Below, piece by piece: positions 44,106-54,300 of a stretch of DNA of 64,000 bases. A program made the position numbers and the translations under genes. Numbering within the stretch: the stretch's first letter is position 1; each line of letters starts with the position of its first letter. This DNA is from Thecaphora thlaspeos (lineage: Eukaryota > Basidiomycota > Ustilaginomycetes > Urocystidales > Glomosporiaceae): positions 806,001-870,000 of the forward strand of contig UWYS01000002.1 in NCBI GenBank assembly GCA_900291925.1, written 5' to 3'. The notes below the pieces were generated by a model, which ran no database searches, was not told the origin of the DNA, and saw only the letters and a list, made by a program, of their open reading frames with translations.

Positions 44106-46498
44106 ATGACGCTGCAAGAACGCCAACATCCCACTGCAGCGCAAGCAGAAGCGGCGGGGGACAACATCCCGCTCATGGCCACGCCAACGGAAGAAAGGGA
44201 GGAAGACTGGAAAGTCTTACCTACTACACAGAATCTGAAGTCACCGAGGAGGGGAAGATGTGGACGTAGTGTGAGTGAGCGACTCGGGGGTCGGGTTCAT
44301 CGAATCACATCGATATCGGTCGAACGCTGACGAGAGACTGCGGCGGCTATGGATGCAACAGTGTCTCTTGCTGTTCTTTGGCGCTTTGGTGGGCTTCCTC
44401 TTTGCCAAGCTGACGACGAACCCTACGGTCATCAAGGTGCTGGACAAGTCTGTGCTGGTACGTTGCTCGCCCTAAACCTGTTCTTCGCCTCATGGAGATA
44501 GACAAGAGCTCAATGCCCTTCCCCCATCTTCTCTACGACAGGCCAAACTACCCACCCTCTCGCACCTGCGCACCTCCTCGAAGCTCCCTTCACCCATCGC
44601 CGATCGCGTAGTGCTGACGATGCGAACCGGTTCTTCCGTGCTGTACGAACGCCTCCCGCCGCACCTCGAAGTTTTCGAGCGAGAGAGAGATCTGAAGCCC
44701 AACGTGCTCATCTACTCCGACTGGGAATGGGATGTGGGAGAGTGGAAGGTAAAGGACGTCTTGGCCAACGTCAGTGACAAGATCAGAGGACAGAAGGACT
44801 TCAAAAAGGCGTACGGAGAGCTCAAGAGCGTTGTTGTGAGTGCCACGGACGGAGGAGAGAGGGCGATGAGCTGGCGTGGGACTGAGGGACTGATTCGTGT
44901 CGAAGTGAACGTGCCGACGGCAGGAGGATAACGGAAGGATCGATGCGTTCAAAGAGGGACATCTGCTTGATAAGTGAGTGGAGAGATGATTCTGTCGAGC
45001 AAGGGCATATAGGAAGCTGACAGGAGCGACTTTGTGCTCTTGCGTTGCGAACGAGCAGGTACAAATTCATGCCCCTCTGGTGAGTCTGCTCCATCACTGA
45101 GGAATCCAAAGGCACATGCCGAAAGGCTGACGAGCCCGCCCCTCAATCGTGCGCCTCCATCGCCAACGCACGACACGCCATCGCCAGGGACGATGCCTTC
45201 CGCACCTACCCCGACGCAGACTGGTACATCGGAACAGAGGACGACGCTTTTATTTTCTGGAAGCCCGTGAGTGCGTCCCCTTGCTGACTGTCCATCGTAC
45301 CACACCTTACCCTGACCTGGACCTTCCTCTCCCCTCTCCATACAGCTCCTCGCCTTCCTATCGACGCTCGATTCGTCGGTGCAATACTACATCGGCTGTG
45401 CCAACATCCTCGTTAGGACCAACAGCCTCTTTGCCAACGGCGGATGTACCTACATCTTCTCCCACTCCATCCTCGCCGCGACCTTTGGCGCCTCTCGCAC
45501 CTTTGTCGATTCGATGGACGACGAGCTGGACGTCTCCTGTTGCGGCGATGGGGAGTTGGGCGCGGCGTTGTGGAAGTCGCCCAACGTGACCATCAAGGAT
45601 GTGAGCGAGGAAGGAGGCAGGAGGTTCTCCGGAGCGAGTCCGTGGGATCACTTGTACGATCAAGGCGTCTGGTGTGAGGAGTTGTTGACGTTGCATCATC
45701 TCGATGCGTGGGCACTCAAGAAGCTGTATCGCTTTGCGGTGAGTCAATGCCTCGAGGGAGGGTGGAAGATCAGAGTGAGGAGAGACGGAGAGAGACTGAC
45801 GCCTCTTTGCCCCGGTCGACATGCGTAGGATGTGTTGGAGAAGAAGCTGGTGCGTCGCACCTTTTGCGTTGACTCGAGCTTGCGAGGACGTCGAAAAGCT
45901 GACAGGTCTGCTTCATCCTGCATCTCTCCATCCCGACCCTTGCCCGTCAACCACAGCCGTCCAACGACACAGTCCGCTACGTCGATGTCCACGGTACGTG
46001 CCACTCCCGGATTTCTCTCTTGTCCAACGTCCATCCCACCTGTCTCTGACCTCCCTTTCATCCATCTCCGCCTTACGCCCCTTTCCGCCGGCGACAGACC
46101 ACTTCCTCCCCACCTTCCTCCATACGAACGCCTCAACCGCGACCCACACTGCATGGATAGCGCTGGACACGCACATTTCTCCTCGCATTTCGCTCCCTCT
46201 TCCCTCCAACACCACAGCATGGACCTCGCTCACCTGCTCTCAGGCCTGTCTCGACGAATCGGACTGTTTCGTATGGACCTACTTCCCTCCGCACTCGGAT
46301 CACGTCCCTGCAGACTACAAGGTCAAGGGCGAGTGTTGGATCCTCAAGAACGCAACGACCTTCGGCCAGAGAGTCCAGGATGACAGGGAGAAGGAGATGA
46401 CAAGTGGCTGGATGCTGCAAAGAATCAAGGAGTGGAGAGGTCGCTTCTGGTGTAGTCAGGGAAGGTATGAGATCGAAGACGACGAGTGGAACACCTAG
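44106..46498 (+). CDS. GT31-like (Fringe-type) type II membrane glycosyltransferase
   Basis: Ten exons by hand: 44106-44270, 44362-44457, 44542-44835, 44924-44973, 45059-45079, 45188-45266, 45346-45738, 45829-45849, 45957-45993, 46098-46498; 518 aa, all phases consistent. A cytosolic tail of about 55 residues is followed by a membrane segment (LLLFFGALVGFLFA), then a lumenal domain. KYKFMPLW joins ADWYIGTEDDAFIFW, giving the D-x-D-like metal site of Fringe-type beta-3-glycosyltransferases, then YYIGCANIL, LFANGGCTYIFSHSIL and a DELDVSCCGDGELG block. A Cys-rich C-terminal part (CSQACLDESDCFVW, GECWILKN) resembles a PAN/apple-like module. It is probably a Golgi enzyme; donor and acceptor are unknown. 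Two exons are only 21 bases. Confidence 0.85.
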
Positions 46499-46804
46499 CC
46501 GCGTCGCGAGCGGTAGACCTTATTTGTTCTCGATGCGAAGCTACTCCGTCCTAAACTTTGTCTCGGCCATTCGACAGTAGAATGCAATTCACTTTGCGCT
46601 GCTGTTGCTGGAAGAAGACAGGGCGAAACGGACCACCGAGAAGACAGAAGGCGGCAACTCGGAAACTATCGCATAGAGGGGTCGACCGTCTCGGTGACGC
46701 GCATGATGTCGCCCACGCAAATCACACCGGCTGCGACGTGGAGGCGAGGTAGGGAAGAAGGCAGTCCTCATCGTCAGGTCGTCACTCAAAGCGCCCGCGA
46801 TAGT
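46499..46804. other. Convergent intergenic region with an out-of-frame MOSC tail
   Basis: 306 bp between two convergent stop codons. On the minus strand, 46731-46675 reads VICVGDIMRVTE and a stop, the expected end of the MOSC domain, in a frame that conventional splicing from the upstream exon does not reach. Confidence 0.5.
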
Positions 46805-48688
46805 CTAGGTGGCAAGGGTGGTCATGGAGCAGCAAGCTGATTGGCACTCAGAAGACTCTCGAGGGACCGACAGCATAGCGAAGCACGGCTTTTTCTTGGT
46901 CGCAAGCTCCGGGTCGACCAGCCTGTACTGTTGCAGGACGCGGTAGGGCAGGAAGTTGTCGCGCACTCCCGTCTCGGGGTCGATGTTGGGCACCTGGGTA
47001 GACCAAACCATCAGCGTTTGTCTTTATCAGCGGCTTTGATTCTCGTCTACAGGTGGGTTGACGAGAGGGCGGGTTGCGCGGGGACTCACCATGCATCGGC
47101 CGCACTTTTCCAAAAGATAGAGGCCTCGACCTTTGCCATTGGCCTCTGCGCCCAGGGGCGGGTTTTTGCTGCTCGCAAAAAGCTCGGCCGCCTTCCAGCC
47201 GTCTTCCTCCCACGGTACCAGCTGCGGGCCGGTGCTGCCGAAGGGCGTGTCGACGATGATGTTGGGTCGGAAGCGAGTGATGGGAAGCGACTCCAGCTCT
47301 TCGGCTAGCATTCGGCAGAGCGTGGGAGAGGCGATGATTGTGTCAGTAGAAGTGCATGCTCCGTTTCCGAATGCGGACTGAGGAGACCTCGCCGCAACTC
47401 ACGCGTCCAGTATTCGCGGTTGACCGACGCTGGGACCTTGTAGCTCTGCACCTCCACGCCGCCGTCCTTGTTCTGGTCCTTGGTCGCCGAGTCGGTGCCG
47501 TCCGACTGCAGCGATGGGTAAACGGAAGCTGCGAGCGTCTTCTGAACGTGGCGGAGCGATGCGGCCGAGGCGACTGTGTACGGGTAGAAGTCCTGGTAGC
47601 GCATCGTCGACTCCTGCCAGTCCTTGGGACCGTCCACCTTGGTGGGGCCCTGTGAGCGATGCAGCCCGAGAAAGGCGAGGTGTTAGGACTCTGCAGCGAC
47701 GAAGAGGTAATGGATATGGGGATGTCGGCTCACCGAAGGCCGGGGAGAGGGACCCTTTCGAACGAGGCGGACTGCCTTGCCAAAGTAGGCCGAGAGCTTC
47801 TCGTCTGCCTCCTTGGAAACGGCATAGCCACTGACCTTGTGAACCCTGCGGCGTCGTTGACCCAGCGTGTCGTAAAAACAAGCGAGGGTCAGCATTGTCT
47901 CCTCAGTCCTTTCATATTGACGCCAGGGTACTGGCAGCCAACCAAATGGTGATGTCTTCCATCAGCTCACACTTGTCGAGCCACTCCTGGGTGGGCTCGA
48001 GGGTGGTCTCGACGGTGACGCCGGGCGCGCCGCTCTCGCTGGTTGGGATATCAATGGAGAGGACGTTTCTGTCCTTGTCGATTCTAGGATGGATGAGGAC
48101 CATCTTGGGTAGCTCCCTAGCCGTGAAGAAGCGACGTGTCTCTGCATCGATGACGAGCCAGGTGCGGTCGTACTTGAGGCCGGCTGGATCGTTGGTGAGG
48201 AAGATTGGCGGAGGCGAAAGCACCTCACAGTCAGGTCCGAAACGCTTCCAAGGAACAAGGGGAGGGAGGTACACCCGACCTGCTCACCGTGATCATACTC
48301 GGTCTCCTGTACGCTTGTGCCTTTGCAGCTCTTGATGGGGTGGACGAAGATCTGCCTGACCTCGATTTCCTTGTCGAGGCTGTCCTAATGGTGGGAGGCG
48401 ACGTCATTACGGTCGGAGGAGACGAGTGCGTTTTGGAGCGCATCGCTGGTGCTGTGAAGGAGAGCGTTGGCGGTGTCCTTGAGTGCCTGCATGACGGGCG
48501 GTTGGGGCGAGAGAGGGAGAGCGAGGGGAGATGGTGAAGAAGAGGGAAGATGTCCGGTTCGAGGCGGAGAGGACCGAGGGACGCGACTGAGCCGACATTT
48601 CGGCTGCTTCGTTCTGCGCCGAGCGGACAAGAGCCGCATGTGGAGGGTAGGCGCACGGATCACCCACCAGAAGTTCCGGCCTCGTCAT
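46805..48688 (-). CDS. MOSC-domain molybdenum-cofactor protein (mARC-like)
   Basis: Exons (minus): 48688-48668, 48384-48288, 48183-47943, 47845-47734, 47649-47403, 47304-47090, 47003-46805. The MOSC N-terminal barrel is clear (VRQIFVHPIKSCKG, GLKYDRTWLVIDAETRRFFTARE), then KLSAYFGKAVRLVRK, WTPEELESLPITRFRPNIIVD and the MOSC core KCGRCM joined to VPNIDPETG. Related mARC proteins bind molybdenum cofactor and reduce N-hydroxylated compounds. Weak points: the first exon (seven residues, GTGGGT donor) is inferred because an in-frame TAG abuts exon 2, the donor at 47942 is GTTGGC, and the expected VGDIMRV end is out of frame. The gene may therefore be mis-modelled or damaged at its 3' end. Divergent from ALG13. 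Confidence 0.78.
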
Positions 48689-48834
48689 CTTTCTCGTCTT
48701 CCTCTTCTTCTTCTTCCTCCTCCTCCTCCTTCCCCTCCTCCTCTTCCTCTTCCGCTACCCTCTTTCTTTTACTTCGTCGACCTCTCTGCTCTCACTGGAT
48801 CTTCCTGATACCCTTACTCCGACAGCAGCCCGCC
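48689..48834. promoter_or_regulatory. Short divergent promoter, MOSC / ALG13
   Basis: Only 146 bp separate the two start codons. It is dominated by a TTC/TCC pyrimidine tract (about 48690-48770), a likely shared promoter element. Confidence 0.5.
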
Positions 48835-49961
48835 ATGTCTTCTACCGCCGCCTCCTCGAGCGCAAGCGCATCATCCTCACACAGCAACGACCAGGGCCAA
48901 CCACTGCCAACGCTACGCATCTTCGCCACGGTGGGGACAACGCGCTTCGACGCCCTCATTGCTCGCCTCGTCTCTGCCGAATTCCTCTCACGCCTTGCAA
49001 AGGTCCACCATCCCTCCGACCCCTCGCAGCCGCCGTGCATCAAGCTAACGATACAGTACGGCAAGTCGTCGATAGCCGACATCCTCGCCAGCTCCAGCCT
49101 CGCATCTCTCGACGACGGTAGCCAGCTCGTACCAGAACCCGGACTGAGGGTAATCAACGGGAGAAGAGTCTACCAGAATCGCCTCGAACACCTTGCGGCT
49201 CTCGATCCGGGCCAAACAGGCACGCTGAGCGGGCTGAGGATACGGCATACCAACAAGGTCAGGCAGCAGGTGCAAGGGACCAAGGAAGATGAGATGGGCG
49301 TTGCCGATGCTCTCGAACAGGCACTGCTGGCGGCCAAGACGCACGCATCGGAGTCAAGAGAGGCCAAGGCGGATCTTCTGGGCGGGACGCTGGAGGCTAC
49401 GACGGCGGAAGGGATAGACCTCGAGATGTTCCAGTTCGCGCCGGATCTCGGCCGATACATGGCCGACGCCGACGTCGTCATTAGTCACGCCGGTAAGTGT
49501 GGCGGAGGATAGGGCCCTTGCCGGGACGCTGGCTTCGGCGCTAATTCTGATAGTGTGGTCTGCTGCGCCCTCTGTCAACAGGATCTGGCACCATTATCGA
49601 GACGCTGCGGCGCGAGGGGCGACGGCCAGCCCTAATCGTCGTGGCCAACACTTCGCTGATGGACAACCACCAGGCCGAGCTGGCCGACGCGCTGGGTGGC
49701 GAAGGCTACCTGGTTGTCGGACATGAAGAGTGAGTGGGGACGGGTGGTTGTTAAAGGCGCACAGACCGTTGCACTGACTGATTGTATTGTCCGACTGTTG
49801 TGCGCGCCGGCGGCTTCTCTACAAATGACTGCAGGAAGCTGGCGGACGAGATCCAGCAAGTGGTGCTCGACCGAGAGGCTGGGCGGATCCGAGCGTTTCC
49901 ACGCTTTGAGCCAGCGAGGTTCCAGCGGCTGGCCGATAACCTGATGGGCTTCCGGACGTGA
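48835..49961 (+). CDS. ALG13: UDP-GlcNAc transferase subunit Alg13
   Basis: Three exons: 48835-49492, 49582-49729 and 49835-49961; 310 aa. N-terminal strand [13 protein letters not shown], then LTIQYGK, and after an insert the GT-B C-lobe motifs [24 protein letters not shown] (split) and [30 protein letters not shown]. Alg13 is known to pair with membrane-bound Alg14 on the cytosolic ER face to add the second GlcNAc to dolichol-PP-GlcNAc. About 100 extra residues between QYGK and FAPDL make it longer than yeast Alg13 (202 aa); this is an insertion, not a fusion I can name. No signal peptide, as expected. Confidence 0.93.
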
Positions 49962-51338
49962 GCAGTGAGGCGCGGGCGGGGCGCAGCTGTTGCACTCAAC
50001 ATGGCGTCGAGGGTGCAGAGTCCAAAGGAGACGCAAGGCCCGAGGCACAAGGGCCGTCAGACACAGACACAGACACAGGCGGCTTCGGCAGCGCATTCCC
50101 ATGCACAAAGGTCCAAAAAGATAGGGGCTCGCCTTCAACATCTACCTACCTACCTGTACCTAGACCATCTTCCCCCGCCAGCTTTAGCCTGTCCAGCCCG
50201 CCCGTTTTCAGCATGATGATGACGCCCATCGACGGGCCCTTCTGCATCGCACATGCGCACCACGCATGTACGTACCCAGAGGACAACTCCGAGGCGGCAG
50301 TCGTCACGCACAGTTGCCACCAGAGACAGCTCTCTTCCGTCCCACATGGGCCCCTTCTCCCACCCGGCGCCCGAGTGAAGACAACTTCTACCGCTCTCTG
50401 TCCTGACCTATCCCAGCCCACCCCCGTACCCATCTCCATCCCCGACCAACGTTCATACACTCTCCGCCATCCTGACCCCACCCTCCCTCTCCTCACCATC
50501 CTCTCACCCTCCGCATCCGTCGTCCCCCTTCTATCCTCCCCTCCCTCCCCCTTCTCCTTCGCCCTTCGACCTCGTACGACGGTCGCTGTCCTGCGAGGAA
50601 TGTTCTCTTGATCCACCTACCGTCCGCCTCCCGTCCGTCCTTCACACTATCGACTGATCTACCGCAGACCCGCCCCTCGGCGGCGGCGGACATCCCCTCG
50701 GCGCACCTTGGCTGCCAGACACGTCTCACACTCACAGACCATCCGGCCGGCCTGCCCATTGTGGACACCTGGTACTGTACTCACGAGCGTGAGTCTTGCT
50801 TGACCTTATGCGGCTTTGTTGGTGACCTGTCGCTGGGCATTGTTTGGCCCTACCCGCCCGACGCCCTCCTTCCGACGCCATGCACACGCCCCGGCTGGTC
50901 GGGCGCAGCTGTGGCGTCCCCTCTTGCCCCCGACACCGGCCAGGGCGCAGGTCATTGACAGCGAACAAGTTTCAGCCCAGACGCTGACTTGCTGATGGAT
51001 CGTGACGTCTAGACCCCGCCGGCTTTGTTGCACCAGATTGAGAAAGAGCAGAGTACTGACCAACGTACCTTCTTCGCTTCCTCCGACCTTGACCATACCC
51101 CTCGATACTACGCTTTCCCTTCGACATCGAACCATTCCGCCAACGCCACTGCCTCATCTCGATGATCGGGGCTACGATGCGAGACCGTACACCAGAAGCT
51201 CCCAGATTGGACTGAACACCTGGCGCGAGGCAGTCACCGCCTTTTGGGTCATCGGAAGGGCGGAAGGCAAACCCCAGGACATCGAACAAGGACCCCTGAT
51301 CGGAGCCAAGGCTCCATTGTCATCGCACCTCGAGGCGA
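49962..51338. other. Intergenic, ALG13 to the Ser/Gly-rich membrane protein
   Basis: 1.4 kb with no supportable gene. It contains a pyrimidine-rich stretch (50400-50600) and one TACTGTA motif at 50773-50779 followed by CTCACG. An upstream exon encoding a signal peptide for the next gene could lie here, but I could not define one. Confidence 0.4.
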
Positions 51339-54300
51339 ATGGCAACTATACCCCTCCAAGCGCCGGGTCCAGGACCGACGGACCAGGCGCTTCCCGACTA
51401 TCTCTCCTACTCTGCCATCGCGACCGTCGTCCAGCCCTACACTTCCAGCCAGACGCGGGTCGTCTACAATCCGCAGGGCGGGTTTGCGCCGTATCAGACC
51501 GTCGACGTCGTACAGGGGACCACGACGAGCGTGGCCTACACCATTGTCGATGTCCCGCAGCTCTACACCGGTCCGTTCCCTGCACCGCCGCTAGGGTCGC
51601 TCTACACGACACCGGGACAGGTGCTGCCGAGCGCTACAGCTACTGAGACCGCATCCGCGTCAGCGTCACAGACCGCAACGGCGACTGCGACTGCTAGCGC
51701 TTCGGCAACGGCCAGCAACAGCGACGCGGCATCGTCTAGCAAGAGTCAGAGCAGCGCTGTCACGGCGGCACCAACGGTGGCGCCTTCTGCGAGCGCAGTT
51801 CCTTCGATCAGCGCCTCGGACGGGGCGACGGCTAGCGATGCTTCGGTAGCCTCGGTAGCGTCGGCAGCCTCTGCCTCGGCGGCATCAGCGTCGAGCTCCA
51901 CTGCCGCCCCATCGTCAACATTTGCTGCTTCAACCACCAGTCCATACACATCATCGTCGACAGGCTCGGCCGAGCCTTCTGCCACTGCAGCTTCGCTCCC
52001 CAACGCTCACAACGACCTGTCGGGAGGCCAGATCGCCGGTATTGTGATCGGCTCCATCCTCGGCCTCATTTTGTTGCTGCTGCTGCTCTTGTGCTGCCTC
52101 CGTCGACGACGAAAGCAGAGCCAAGGCGGCGCCCTTGCCACGGCGGGGACAGGGGCGGGTGGTGCAGCTGCTGTCGGTGCTGCCGGACCGAGGTCGAAGC
52201 TGGCCGGCTCGTTCACCCGAGGTAGAGCTCGTGGCAACTATGCTGCCGTCGGTGCTGGCGCTGCAGGTGTTGCAGGTGCTGGAGCCGCTGCTGCTGCTGC
52301 CGCGGGTCGGAGAGGCAGTCTCGACAGCGACGAGTGGGAAGAAGACAATCTGTACGGGAGCGGCGGCTTGGGCTTCTTCGTCGTAGGCGGCAAGCGACAG
52401 AGCTCGCCGCGCAAGCCTAGCCTGATCGGTCGACGCAGCGCCGCTGTCGATCCGACATCGGCCGCCGCTGGGTACGGGTCGGGCGGCGAGCCAAGCTATA
52501 GCATGGCCAACGCCACGCCTTCTTCGGCCAACGGAGGCAGGTCGGCGAGCGGGTCGAAAGCAGGACTGGCGAGCCTTGGCCTCGGCGCTGGCCTGCTTGC
52601 TGCTGCGTTTGGGAGGAAGAAGGACAAAGGAAAGCAACGGGCGAGCCGCGACGTGGACGAGGCGTGGGATGTGGACGAGGCGGGTCAGCCGCTGAGCGAC
52701 GAAGAGGGAGAGACGGCGGAACGGAGAGGTTTGATGAACTTCATGGCTGATCCCGCCGCAGCTAGAGGAGAAGGAGGAAGAGAGGGGGAAAGCGGGCCAG
52801 AGATGCGAGAGGTGACAAAGGGACCCGCCTCTTCGTGGATCCCCGACTCGAGCTCGACCTCGGTCAGACCCGGATTCGGCGCAGCGGCGCTCGGAGCAGG
52901 AGCGGCAGGAGCCTACGCCGCAACCTCAACGCGAGACGGCCAAGGATCCAGCGGCAACAACACCGTCGCCAACTCTCTTCGGCACACGCGGAACACCTCG
53001 AGCGGGACCAACAGCAGCATGCTGCCTGGCTCGCCGCCAAGGTCAGGGACCAGCGCCTCTGGCTACGGCAGGGGCAGCACGCCTTCGCCCAATCTCGGCT
53101 TTGCGGTGGGCTCCGCCTCCGCCTCCGGCTCGGGCGAGCGAGGAGGCAGCAACAGCACCAGCACCAGCGGACTTACCGCTAGCGGGAGCGGCAACAGCCT
53201 CCCGCCACCTCCAAGGGCGCCCAGGGAGCGCGGGCCCGTTCAGACGCTGGGCAGCCTGGCCCCCAGCGGTGCACCGTTCAGCAGCGCAGCGCTCGGCGAC
53301 GCCTGGGGAGCTGCCCCATCGGCCGGGGCAGGCGGCGAAGACGTGCCGCGCGCCTCTGTCGAGACGAGCTCCAGCAGCGCTTCCGGCCACGGCGGCCTCA
53401 ACCCTGCCCTGCTTGGCGTCGGCGGCGCGGCGGCTCTCGGCGGTCTCGGAGCACTCGCTGCGGGACACCGCGAGAGCGGCGGGAGCACCTACTCCAGAGG
53501 ATTCTACCCTTCGGGCGTGCCATTGGGCGCTCCTCACGGCTCGCCAGACATTGAAGGACACCAGGCGGGCCATCCGAGCGAGGCTAGCGGGGCAAGTGGA
53601 GGCGGCGGCGGCGGAGACGATAGATTGGGCGGCCACCTGCAACAGTCTGATCCGGAAAGATACAGCCGCTTCATCTCGTCGGACACGCCGCTGCTCGGGC
53701 CCGGATTCGCTGGCGAGGGTGACCAGGCTACCCAGGGCGACCGCGACGAATGGGACTACGAAGCATCCCCGACCCTGTCGGGCTACCCTGCTGCTATCGC
53801 AGGTGACACCTTAGGCGCCGGTAGCCTCGCTGGCTACCAACGCAGCTGCCTCCCTACCATCCGCAGCGTCGGCGAGTTTGGCGAGCGGAGCGGCAGCGAG
53901 TCGATGCTCAACGACGACACCATCCGCAGCAGCGAGATCCGATCGTTCAACACGGGCAGCGCCGGGTCGCACGAGGCGTCCGGTAGCGGCTCCGCACGCG
54001 GACCGCGCGTCCCGCTGATCTACGAGGAGCGGCAGACGATGGGCGGCGAGGCACTTCCCGACTACCCCCACACGACGGCTCAGGGGTCCATCGGGCAGGT
54101 CCGGGGCCAGAGCCCGACAAACGATAGCGTCGCCGGCTTCCACACGCTGTTCAACTCTCCCAGCACGGCTCCCGGGTTGGCGCCCAGCCTGGTCAGCATC
54201 GACAGCCATCGGCAACAGAAGCCCGGCGCCTCAAGCTCGGCCACACCCGCTGCTGCTGAGAGGTTCAGTGCCGACGCTGGACGGACGATGGAGGCGGAGT

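Noticed and set aside
48385..48492. Stop-codon readthrough joining the 48492 ATG to the MOSC domain
   Set aside because: The context after TAG (GAC) is not a known readthrough signal, and a spliced start from 48688 fits without it.
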